Assembly (NCBI GenBank): GCA_028288585.1
Contig: JAQBNL010000009.1
Location: 1-41,695 of the forward strand
Source of the DNA: Chitinophagaceae bacterium
Lineage (GTDB): Bacteria; Bacteroidota; Bacteroidia; Chitinophagales; Chitinophagaceae
DNA: 41,695 nt
Reading direction: 5' to 3'
A model generated the notes under the pieces. It did not search any database and had not been told where the DNA came from. It was given only the letters and a program-made list of their open reading frames with translations. Shown piece by piece: positions 24,725 to 32,692 of the stretch (position 1 is its first letter; the number at the start of each line of letters is the position of its first letter). The position numbers were made by a program, and so were the translations under genes.

Positions 24725-25162
24725 ATGAAACATTTTTTACCTGCTTTCCTTTTCCTCATTTCTAATTTTTGCTTTTCCCAAAAATATGTGCTCATTGATA
24801 AAAGAATGGCACTTCCCATCTCCTATACCAACATTGTTACACTTGAGCATAGCTATAAAAATTTATTTGCTGTAGAAAAAGAAAAAATTCATCAATTTAT
24901 TGCCGAGGTGGAGAAAATCGCCGTCATGCTTAGCGATAAAAATAAAGCCAAGCCGGAAGCATTTGATTTTTATGTAGGTAAAACAAGGTTTACCGGTTTA
25001 AAGGTTCCTTTATCAGTAGAAGAACGTCTTGATGTGGTTTTATGCAGCGACTTCGATGGCACAAAAGTAAATATGCATTTATCAGATGCTAAATCTTCAA
25101 ATGCAAGTAATGCTTTCTATGTAAATACCTGGCTTAAATACATTAAAAGTAATGTGAGATAA
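24725..25162 (+). CDS. small secreted protein, unknown
   Basis: Encodes 145 residues from ATG 24725. MKHFLPAFLFLISNFCFSQ is a signal peptide. The mature part is mixed alpha/beta (KYVLIDKRMALPISYTNIVTLEHSYKN..., KARPEAF-like segment, FYVGKTRFTGLKVPLSVEERLDVVLCSDFDG) with no recognised motif. It lies 21 bases after the mutase gene. Function unknown, periplasmic or secreted. Confidence 0.7.
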   Translation: MKHFLPAFLFLISNFCFSQKYVLIDKRMALPISYTNIVTLEHSYKNLFAVEKEKIHQFIAEVEKIAVMLSDKNKAKPEAFDFYVGKTRFTGLKVPLSVEERLDVVLCSDFDGTKVNMHLSDAKSSNASNAFYVNTWLKYIKSNVR

Positions 25163-25181
25163 TTCTGAAAAATGATTCAGG

Positions 25182-26474
25182 TTAATGTGCAAAATCCATT
25201 TCAAAATCACCCTTAATTCTTTCCATTGAAGGATTGAAGTAACCAAACTTCAAATTGGGAAACTCTTCTTTGATAAGTTCCATCATTTGTTTTATTCCTA
25301 TACATTCGCCTGTATCAGCAACACCAATTTTTTCCAAATACCAGTCGGGATCGATATTGAAATTTCTCCACTGTATCATCTTTAAACCGGTTTCTTTTAT
25401 CACTTTTCTTAATGCTTCATATTCATCTACGCTGTCCGTCATTCCGGGGAATACAAAATAATTTATACTCGTCCATCCGCCAAAGCTGTTCACTACTTTA
25501 AGACTTTCAATTATATCTGTAAAATGATAATTGTTCGGCCTGTAGTAAGGGGTATAAATCTCTTCTCTCACTGAATTTGTGCTTACACGTATACTGTTCA
25601 AACCTGCTTCGCATAAAGCTTTTACCGCTTTGGGGTCGGAACCATTCGTATTGATATTGATACTTCCTTTATCAGTATGTTTTCTTATTTCAATGATGGC
25701 TTGTTTTATTGTTTGCCACATCAATAATGGTTCGCCTTCGCAACCTTGCCCAAAGCTTACTATCGGATAAGGTGCTGTTTCAAGATGCGGAACAGTAAAC
25801 TCTGTTATCTCTTCTGCAGTGGGTTTAAACATTAACCTGTCCTGTGTAGAAATAATAGTTTCCTCCTGCGGCTGAAAGGAAATACAGCCAATACAATTTG
25901 CATTACATGCAGGCGATGTAGGCACGGGACATTCCCATCTGCCCATAAAATAATTTCTTGCAGCCGGGCAATGATATGTATTGCAGCAATTATCAGCAAG
26001 ATGTTTTACCAGGCGGTTGTGAGGATAGGCAGATAAATAAGTGCTTACGCCTTCTTTAATTTTTTCATTTATAAAACCTTCACTTTCCTGCCTCACATCT
26101 TTTTCAATCCGTATGGCAGGCACATAAAATTTTTCATTATACCAGCCCGCAGCAGTGTAACAAAATAATGGTAAGGTTTCAGCGCCGGGCAAGCTTTCAT
26201 ACGCTGCAATGTATAAACCTGTATGTGCTGGAGGAATGAAAGCAGCAACTGCCCAGCCTTTTTCACACAAACGCATTTCGCCTGTTTCTACGTCAATGCC
26301 GATACCGCGGCGTTCAGGGAGCTCATATAATTGTCCCCCGGCAGGTAATTCTATCCACTCATCTTCCGGTACAGGTAAGGCATTCCATCCGCTGCGGCCT
26401 GTTGCATAAAGCGAAGTGTCTTCAAAAATATTTCCTTTACCGTTAGAGTATAATATGTAGGGAGAATGATTCAA
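25182..26474 (-). CDS. radical SAM enzyme with a distinct N-terminal domain
   Basis: Encodes 430 residues. The radical SAM cluster motif C190-NAN-C194-IG-C197 binds the [4Fe-4S] cluster, and GQGCEGEP (243-250) is the SAM-binding GEP motif; INTNGSDP, SIRVSTNS and NYFVFPGMTDSVDE continue the barrel. Residues 1-160 form an unrecognised domain. A second cysteine group precedes the core motif (C163, C164, C169, C182: CCNTYHCP...WECP), suggesting an auxiliary metal site. The start is TTG, overlapping the stop of the upstream gene (TTGA), so translation is probably coupled. It is the last gene of a three-gene operon with an arginase-family enzyme. Substrate unknown. Confidence 0.88.
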   Translation of the reverse strand: MNHSPYILYSNGKGNIFEDTSLYATGRSGWNALPVPEDEWIELPAGGQLYELPERRGIGIDVETGEMRLCEKGWAVAAFIPPAHTGLYIAAYESLPGAETLPLFCYTAAGWYNEKFYVPAIRIEKDVRQESEGFINEKIKEGVSTYLSAYPHNRLVKHLADNCCNTYHCPAARNYFMGRWECPVPTSPACNANCIGCISFQPQEETIISTQDRLMFKPTAEEITEFTVPHLETAPYPIVSFGQGCEGEPLLMWQTIKQAIIEIRKHTDKGSININTNGSDPKAVKALCEAGLNSIRVSTNSVREEIYTPYYRPNNYHFTDIIESLKVVNSFGGWTSINYFVFPGMTDSVDEYEALRKVIKETGLKMIQWRNFNIDPDWYLEKIGVADTGECIGIKQMMELIKEEFPNLKFGYFNPSMERIKGDFEMDFAH

Positions 26475-27010
26475 TTTGATGTATTTACCAGTTGTTCTTT
26501 TGCAAAGGTATTAAAAGCATTTTCGTTGATGTTTGTTGTTTCAATTTCTCCCTGCAGCAGCTTGTTATTTTTAAAGTCAAGTGTAAGAATATCATCCTTT
26601 AAAATAACATTATTAAGGTCAGCCCATTTATATCTTTTATAGGGCCTTGCTCTTAATTCTATTGAATATGAATTAAAATAAATTGATTTGTGTTGCAATA
26701 AAACGTACGATAGTACAGATAAAACTGTTTCTGTAATTAAAAGCCACCATGAGAAAAGTACTGAAAAAAATAACATAAACAGAAAGAAAATCCCGGACCC
26801 ATAAGAAAATTTTTGTTCACTTGTTCTGCTCATCAATAATCTGTAGCCACTGTATAATATAATTATTATTAGTCCCCCCACACCTGTCTTCCATAATGTT
26901 TTATCCCATAATAAATAAGTGAAGAATAATGCATGCAGTATTACAAAGAATAATATGATTAACCTGTACGTTTTCTCCTTTTCATTCTTAAATGTGATCT
27001 CAAACTGCAT
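26471..27010 (-). CDS. four-TM membrane protein, unknown
   Basis: Encodes 179 residues. Hydrophobic segments lie at about 17-35 (LIILFFVILHALFFTYLLW), 43-60 (GVGGLIIIILYSGYRLLM) and 72-106 (probably two helices). The remaining ~70 residues form a beta-rich cytoplasmic tail (SIYFNSYSIELRARPYKRY and WADLNNVILKDDILTLDF), as in bacterial PH-like domains. Its ATG overlaps the arginase-family gene's stop by one base (TAATG), and its stop overlaps the radical SAM start by four bases. The tight coupling suggests the three products act together. Confidence 0.75.
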   Translation of the reverse strand: MQFEITFKNEKEKTYRLIILFFVILHALFFTYLLWDKTLWKTGVGGLIIIILYSGYRLLMSRTSEQKFSYGSGIFFLFMLFFSVLFSWWLLITETVLSVLSYVLLQHKSIYFNSYSIELRARPYKRYKWADLNNVILKDDILTLDFKNNKLLQGEIETTNINENAFNTFAKEQLVNTSN

Positions 27011-28059
27011 TAAGACAAATTATTTTCGGCCACCATTAGGTTGCACAATTTAAACAGCACTCTTGCGCCAACATTTTCATCCCACTCATTTATGCTGATA
27101 CCCACTTCATTCAGGTCAAATCCGATCAGCTCTCTTCCGCTCTGCAATATTTTTTTAAAAAGGTAAAAAATTTGCTCTGTTTCAAACCCACCCTGCACTG
27201 GCGTTCCCGTGTTAGGGCAAAGCTTCGGATCCAATCCATCAATGTCAAAACTTATATAAACTTTAGCCGGCAAATGACTTACAATTTCATCGGTAATTTT
27301 TTTCCATGTATCGCCTTCATACATTCTTTCTTTTATCTCCTTATCAAAATAAGTTATTACCCTTTTATTACTGTTGGTAACATATTCGGTTTCTGATTCG
27401 GAATAATCCCTTACGCCAACCTGCACCAATTTAACCAGCTGTGCTATCTCTGCAAGTGCATTATACATTATGGATGCATGTGAGTAAGTAAAATTTTCGT
27501 ATGCTTCTCTCAGGTCGCAGTGTGCATCTATCTGGATGATACCAAACTCTCCATGCTTTTCTGCAATAGCTTTTAAAAATCCCAAAGGTGTACTGTGGTC
27601 GCCGCCCACGAGCCCTACAAGCTTATCTTTTTGCAGCAGCTCACTTGTTTGCTCATATACCCAGTTATTTAAAAATAAACTTCCGGCGTTAACCTCTTTT
27701 AAAGTTTTACTCATAAATTTATTTGCCTCTACTTCTTCTCCACGGGAAATATAATTTATGAACAATTCCGCTTCTTTTCGCAGGTAATCACTTTTCATCA
27801 GGATCTTTTTATCAATATCCCTCATATAAAAACCTTTTTTCCACCCATCTTTTATATCGGCATCTGTAAGGTCTACCTGCACACTTGCTTTGCACATATG
27901 CTCAGGAGCTCTTGCTGTACCCGCTTTATAACTAACGGTAACCTCCCATGGAACAGGTAGAATAACCAGTGCAGCGTCTTCTTCGGTAAAAGGCAATCCA
28001 AAAATATTATTGTTAGGATTGCCAACTGAATTGGGATCGAAATAAGAAATATCCGGCAT
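27010..28059 (-). CDS. arginase/agmatinase/formimidoylglutamase-family ureohydrolase
   Basis: Encodes 349 residues from ATG 28059; a longer frame to 28119 would start inside the promoter zone. The binuclear manganese motifs are GGDHS (152-156), DAHCD (178-182) and SFDIDGLDP (270-278), with GFDLNEV near the end. The family hydrolyses guanidino compounds (arginine, agmatine, formiminoglutamate). The length exceeds typical agmatinases (~300) because of an insertion around residues 70-140. It heads a coupled operon with a membrane protein and a radical SAM enzyme. A TATCTTTG box lies at 28094-28101. The exact substrate cannot be read from the sequence. Confidence 0.9.
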   Translation of the reverse strand: MPDISYFDPNSVGNPNNNIFGLPFTEEDAALVILPVPWEVTVSYKAGTARAPEHMCKASVQVDLTDADIKDGWKKGFYMRDIDKKILMKSDYLRKEAELFINYISRGEEVEANKFMSKTLKEVNAGSLFLNNWVYEQTSELLQKDKLVGLVGGDHSTPLGFLKAIAEKHGEFGIIQIDAHCDLREAYENFTYSHASIMYNALAEIAQLVKLVQVGVRDYSESETEYVTNSNKRVITYFDKEIKERMYEGDTWKKITDEIVSHLPAKVYISFDIDGLDPKLCPNTGTPVQGGFETEQIFYLFKKILQSGRELIGFDLNEVGISINEWDENVGARVLFKLCNLMVAENNLS

Positions 28060-28093
28060 GATAAATTGATATCTATTTGAAAAAAATTGCCTG

Positions 28094-28101
28094 CAAAGAT
28101 A
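28094..28101 (-). promoter_or_regulatory. -7 box (TATCTTTG) of the arginase-family operon
   Basis: An exact minus-strand TAnnTTTG match. TTTG occurs 15 bases further upstream, a short spacing for -33. The start codon is 35 bases downstream. Confidence 0.5.
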
Positions 28102-28202
28102 ACATTGTAGCCGAAACAAAGATTAAACCATAAACATTCATTTCAATTAACATTTGCCTGTAAAAAGTTTAGAAATAAGTATATCATACACACATTTTGA
28201 AC

Positions 28203-28210
28203 TAATTTTG
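28203..28210 (+). promoter_or_regulatory. -7 box (TAATTTTG) of ccmE
   Basis: An exact TAnnTTTG match 19 bases before the ccmE ATG at 28230. A -33 element is not obvious. Confidence 0.5.
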
Positions 28211-28229
28211 CGCCAGTTAAAAACTTCTA

Positions 28230-28640
28230 ATGAAGACATCGCACATAATTATATTAGTAGCTATTGCAGTAGCCATAGGGGCATTATTGATGTACTCCGT
28301 AGATTTTTCAACTTATGATACCATTGAATCGGCCAAAAATAAGCAGGGAACCTATGTTCATCTTATTGCCAGGCTTGATAAAAATCAACCCATTCAATAT
28401 GATGCGATAAAGGACCCGAACTATTTATCCTTTTATGCCGTTGACAGTCTTGGTGGTTCTGCAAAAGTTATTTACCGTAACGCAAAACCTGCTGAACTTG
28501 AACAAAGTGAAAGAATAGTTTTAAAGGGTAAAATGAATGGTAATGTTTTTGAATGCGACAATATTTTATTAAAGTGCCCCTCTAAATATAAAGATGATAA
28601 AAAACAGTTGGAAAAATCCGTTACTAAATCTAACTTATAA
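28230..28640 (+). CDS. ccmE: cytochrome c maturation protein CcmE, CxxxY type
   Basis: Encodes 136 residues. An N-terminal membrane anchor (about 5-22) precedes an OB-fold periplasmic domain: GTYVHLIARLDKNQPIQYDAIKDPNYLSFYAVD and ERIVLKGKMNGNVFECDNILLKCPSKY. CcmE binds heme covalently and hands it to the CcmF heme lyase. In the classical protein the heme ligand is His in an H-x-x-x-Y motif; here the equivalent is Cys116-PSK-Tyr120, the cysteine variant described in some archaea and sulfate reducers. It is eight bases upstream of ccmF. Confidence 0.9.
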   Translation: MKTSHIIILVAIAVAIGALLMYSVDFSTYDTIESAKNKQGTYVHLIARLDKNQPIQYDAIKDPNYLSFYAVDSLGGSAKVIYRNAKPAELEQSERIVLKGKMNGNVFECDNILLKCPSKYKDDKKQLEKSVTKSNL

Positions 28641-28648
28641 AGCATCAC

Positions 28649-31162
28649 ATGAAGTTTGAAGGTGAACATTTATTACCCGGACAGGTGGGACATTTTTTTG
28701 TATTACTCGCATTTGTTGCCTCCCTTGTTTCTACTATCGCATATTTTAAAGCATCAAGAACTGAAGCTCCTTCTGATAAAAAGTCATGGCTCAGGTATGC
28801 AAGAGGCGCCTTCTTTACCCAGGTGATTTCTGTACTAACCATCTTTGGAATTATATTTTTTATTTGTTCCAATCATTATTTTGAATACCTCTATGCCTAT
28901 AAGCATGCCTCAAAAGAATTAGAATCAAAATATCTTTTGGCCTGTATATGGGAAGGCCAGGAAGGAAGCTTTTTATTATGGACGATATGGCATTCGATAC
29001 TTGGGATAATTTTAATTTTAAAAAGTAAAAAGTGGGAAGCGCCGGTAATGACGGTGATAAGCTTTGCGCAGGTGTTTTTAGCGTTGATGTTATTGGGTTT
29101 ATATTTTAGCGGGGTAAGAATAGGAAGCAATCCCTTTGTATTAACAAGAAATGAATTGGAAGGCCCGATATTCAGCCAGCCAAATTACCTGTCCTTTATA
29201 AAAGATGGCGTTGGACTAAATGTTTTATTAAGAAATTACTGGATGGTAATTCATCCGCCGGTTTTGTTTTTAGGATTTGCCAGCACACTTATTCCATTAG
29301 CTTTTGCGTATGCAGGTATTCAAACAAAGAAGTTTGGAGAATGGATAAAACCTGCGCTGCCATGGGCTTTAGCCAGCGCATGTGTGTTAGGTGTAGGGAT
29401 AATGATGGGGGGAAAATGGGCTTACGAATCTTTATCATTTGGCGGCTATTGGGCATGGGACCCTGTAGAAAATGCATCTTTGGTTCCATGGCTTATTTTA
29501 ATTGCAGGACTGCATTGCATGGCAATTTATAATGCCACAGGCAATTCACTCAAAGCATCTTTTGTATTTATTATTCTTACCAATGCATTTGTTTTATACT
29601 CTACTTTTTTAACCCGTACAGGAATTTTAGGCGACACTTCAGTGCATTCTTTTACAGAAGCCGGAATGGCCATGAATATATTAATAGGCTTGTTTGCATT
29701 GGCAATACCGCTTCCCATGTTTATTCTCTTTTTTAAGAACGCTAAAAAAATGCCCGCTGTTTATAAAGAAGAAAATATTTCTTCCCGGGAATTTTGGATG
29801 TTCATAGGTTCACTTATAATTTTTCTTTCTGCATTATTTATTATATCAGTAACATCTGTACCGGTTTATAATAAAATATTTAATACAAATATTGCTGACC
29901 CGCAGGACAGGGAATTTACTTATAACAAAGTGATGGTTCTTGTTGCGGTAATAATTGGAATACTTACGGCAGCCTCTCAATATTTTAAATACAGGCAAAC
30001 AGATAGAAAATATTTTTTAAAGAAGATTGCAGTTCCTTTTGGTGCTGCGCTAATCATTACAATTTTACTTGCTGTTTTTTACCCGATAGAATATATTAAA
30101 CAGGGTGCAGGTTTTTTAGGCGCCATTTACCTGGCAATATTTGCAGCAATTTTTTCAGCTTTTGCAAATGCCTCTTACATATGGAGTGTTTTAAAGGGAA
30201 ATATTAAAGCAGGAGGCGCTGCTATTGCCCATACAGGATTTGCCCTGATGATAGTGGGAATGCTGATATCATCCGGAAATAAAAAAGTGATAAGTGATAA
30301 CAGGAAAACAGGATTGTTTGTTCCTTTTGCACAGGATCCTGACGGAAAGCATACAGAAGATCCGCTGGAGAATTTAACCCTGATAAAAATGGTTCCAACA
30401 CGGATGGCCGACTATGTTGTAACCTATGTTGGAGATTCTTCTGCAGTAAAAGAAAAGAACAGGTCATTTTATAAGTTGGTTGTAGAGAAGAAAGATGTAA
30501 CCGGCAGGGTTTCAGAAAACTTTGAGCTTACACCGGATGTTTATAAAATGAAGGACAATAATCTCAGCTCTAATCCTGATATCAAGCATTATTTTTTTCA
30601 TGATGTGTTTACTTATATTTCTTCATTAGCTGATAGAAGCAGTGTGGTTGATACAGCCCGGTTTAAAATGCACGAAATAAAATTGGGCGATTCCATTTTT
30701 TACTCAAAGGGCTATTTGGTTTTAAATGATGTGCTTAAAAATCCTGACAATGAAAGATTTCATTTTAAGCCAACAGATACAGCACTGGTAGCCGATATTA
30801 CTGTATATAGTAAAGACAGTACAAGCTATAAAGCTTATCCACTCCTCTCTATAAATAATTTTGAAGTGAACTATAAAGATGATACAGTGTTTGCTAAAAA
30901 CCTGTATTTGAAACTGGCAGGTATTACACAGGACGGGAAATTTAAAATCGCTGTAAAAGAATCTGATATACCTGCTGATTTTCTTACGCTGAAAGCTTAT
31001 GTATTCCCCTATATTAATTTAGTATGGCTCGGGTTAATAATTATGGCTGCCGGATTTATCGTTTCATTAAGCATGCGGATAAAATTAAAACCTTTATATA
31101 CCGGGGCAGTATTAATTGCTGTAATTGCCGGGCTCTTCTATATGTTTCTCCTGGCAAATTAA
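28649..31162 (+). CDS. ccmF: cytochrome c heme lyase CcmF (long form)
   Basis: Encodes 837 residues, longer than E. coli CcmF (~650). WEGQEGSFLLW (101-111), the WWD heme-handling motif GGYWAWDPVENASLVPW (265-281), a conserved His in YWMVIHPPVLFLGF (His202) and TRTGILGDTSVHSFTEA identify the family. About a dozen TM helices occupy the first ~560 residues. A large soluble region (about 565-800: KKVISDNRKTGLFVPF..., many Asp/Lys) precedes a final two TM helices. It attaches heme to apocytochrome c, taking it from CcmE. It forms an operon with ccmE. Confidence 0.93.
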   Translation: MKFEGEHLLPGQVGHFFVLLAFVASLVSTIAYFKASRTEAPSDKKSWLRYARGAFFTQVISVLTIFGIIFFICSNHYFEYLYAYKHASKELESKYLLACIWEGQEGSFLLWTIWHSILGIILILKSKKWEAPVMTVISFAQVFLALMLLGLYFSGVRIGSNPFVLTRNELEGPIFSQPNYLSFIKDGVGLNVLLRNYWMVIHPPVLFLGFASTLIPLAFAYAGIQTKKFGEWIKPALPWALASACVLGVGIMMGGKWAYESLSFGGYWAWDPVENASLVPWLILIAGLHCMAIYNATGNSLKASFVFIILTNAFVLYSTFLTRTGILGDTSVHSFTEAGMAMNILIGLFALAIPLPMFILFFKNAKKMPAVYKEENISSREFWMFIGSLIIFLSALFIISVTSVPVYNKIFNTNIADPQDREFTYNKVMVLVAVIIGILTAASQYFKYRQTDRKYFLKKIAVPFGAALIITILLAVFYPIEYIKQGAGFLGAIYLAIFAAIFSAFANASYIWSVLKGNIKAGGAAIAHTGFALMIVGMLISSGNKKVISDNRKTGLFVPFAQDPDGKHTEDPLENLTLIKMVPTRMADYVVTYVGDSSAVKEKNRSFYKLVVEKKDVTGRVSENFELTPDVYKMKDNNLSSNPDIKHYFFHDVFTYISSLADRSSVVDTARFKMHEIKLGDSIFYSKGYLVLNDVLKNPDNERFHFKPTDTALVADITVYSKDSTSYKAYPLLSINNFEVNYKDDTVFAKNLYLKLAGITQDGKFKIAVKESDIPADFLTLKAYVFPYINLVWLGLIIMAAGFIVSLSMRIKLKPLYTGAVLIAVIAGLFYMFLLAN

Positions 31163-31224
31163 TTTTATAATTTTCACAAATTCTTGCATAACAAAGGTGT
31201 GAATAGTTTAAATTTATACTCAGT

Positions 31225-31830
31225 ATGAAAACTGTCACCTATAAAATTACCTTTTCACTGCTTTTGCTTTGTATTTATACAAAAAGCATTTCACAATCAT
31301 CACAATGGGGCGCTAAAGATACTTTAATTACAGGCGCTGTAGTTTATGATGGCGATACAATTGAAGCGAAAGTGCTGGCAGGAATTTATATGTTTTCGCA
31401 GGGGAATTTGAGTGCAAAAGCCAAGTGGACCCGGCTAAGAAATGCAGTATATGTTACTTATCCTTATGCAAAAAGAGCAGCCGTAATTCTTAATGATGTT
31501 AATGCGCATATTACCGGCAAAAACCAGGCTTACGTTTCCAGCTATATTAACAGCCGTGAAAAAGATTTGAAAAAAGAATTTGCTGATCCTATAATGAATC
31601 TCTCCGTTTACCAAGGGAAAATATTAATGAAGCTCATCAACCGTGAAACCGGTAATAACTGCTACAATATTTTAAAAGAATTTAAAGGCGGCTTCTCTGC
31701 CCGATTCTGGCAAACAGTTGCTTTTCTTTTCGGAAGCAATTTAAAACAGCCTTATGACCCAAAAGGTGAAGACGCCGAAATAGAAAAGTTTGTCAAGGAA
31801 GTTAGGCGTTTGTATGGATATAATAGTTAA
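31225..31830 (+). CDS. DUF4294 secreted protein
   Basis: Encodes 201 residues with a signal peptide (KITFSLLLLCIYTKSISQ). The mature part matches the Bacteroidota family DUF4294: GAVVYDGDTIEAKVLAGIYMF, KWTRLRNAVYVTYPYAKRAAVILND, then LKKEFADPIMNLSVYQGKILMKLINRETG.NCYNILKEFKGGFSARFWQTVAFLFGSNLKQPYDPKGED. It has no known activity. It stands alone between ccmF and bshB1. Confidence 0.88.
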   Translation: MKTVTYKITFSLLLLCIYTKSISQSSQWGAKDTLITGAVVYDGDTIEAKVLAGIYMFSQGNLSAKAKWTRLRNAVYVTYPYAKRAAVILNDVNAHITGKNQAYVSSYINSREKDLKKEFADPIMNLSVYQGKILMKLINRETGNNCYNILKEFKGGFSARFWQTVAFLFGSNLKQPYDPKGEDAEIEKFVKEVRRLYGYNS

Positions 31831-31875
31831 TTCTGTACAAATAGTTAATGTACCCACCCTCTCATAGTTTTGTAT

Positions 31876-31883
31876 TACCTTTG
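31876..31883 (+). promoter_or_regulatory. -7 box (TACCTTTG) of bshB1
   Basis: An exact TAnnTTTG match 47 bases before the bshB1 ATG. The -33 region lacks a clear TTG. Confidence 0.4.
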
Positions 31884-31930
31884 GGCTCAATTACTTATTA
31901 TTCTATTGCTGCATTTGCAGCTGTTTCAAA

Positions 31931-32659
31931 ATGAAATTAGATTTACTTGTTTTTGGCGCCCACCCTGATGATGTAGAGTTAAGTTGCAGCGGAACATTGC
32001 TCGTAGAGAAAATGAGGGGGAAAAAAGTTGGAATCGTTGATCTTACACAAGGCGAATTAGGCACGAGAGGAACAGCAGAAACGAGAAAACAGGAAGCGGT
32101 AGATGCTGCTGCAATAATGCAGATAGATATAAGAGAGAATTTGGAAATGGCGGACGGGTTTTTTAAAAATGATGAGGAACACCAGCGAAAAATAATCACC
32201 GTCTTACGAAAATATAAGCCCGAAATTGTTTTATGCAATGCACCGGCTGACCGTCACCCGGATCATGGAAGGGCAGCTGATTTGGTTTATACCGCCTCTT
32301 TCTTATCAGGGTTGATAAAAATTGAAACGAAAGAAAACAGTTCTTTACAAAAGGCATGGAGACCGAAATACGTTTTTAATTATATCCAGGACAGGTATTT
32401 TAATCCTGATTTTGTGGTAGATATTACTGGTGTAATGGACAAGAAGATAGAAGCGATAAAGGCATATAAAACGCAGTTCTATAATCCTGAATCAAAAGAA
32501 CCGGAAACGTATATTTCATCCCAGGAATTTTTAGAAAGCGTGATGTATCGCTCCAAAATGTTTGGCAAATTAATTGGGGTAAAATACGCGGAAGGATTTT
32601 TATCAAAAAAGATGATAGGCATACAAAATTTTGATGCATTAATACAAATGAATACTTAA
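31931..32659 (+). CDS. bshB1: bacillithiol biosynthesis deacetylase BshB1
   Basis: Encodes 242 residues of the PIG-L/LmbE zinc deacetylase family. The metal-binding AHPDD motif lies at 10-14 (VFGAHPDDVELSCSGTL), followed by DLTQGELGTRGTAETR, PADRHPDHGRAADLV (the second His ligand), and YKTQFYNP. It removes the acetyl group from N-acetylglucosaminyl-malate in bacillithiol synthesis, a low-molecular-weight thiol used by many Bacteroidota. BshA and BshC are not in the window. It is 33 bases upstream of a fatty acid desaturase. Confidence 0.95.
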   Translation: MKLDLLVFGAHPDDVELSCSGTLLVEKMRGKKVGIVDLTQGELGTRGTAETRKQEAVDAAAIMQIDIRENLEMADGFFKNDEEHQRKIITVLRKYKPEIVLCNAPADRHPDHGRAADLVYTASFLSGLIKIETKENSSLQKAWRPKYVFNYIQDRYFNPDFVVDITGVMDKKIEAIKAYKTQFYNPESKEPETYISSQEFLESVMYRSKMFGKLIGVKYAEGFLSKKMIGIQNFDALIQMNT

Positions 32660-32692
32660 CAAACCAATATCTGGATAAAAAACATTAATACA

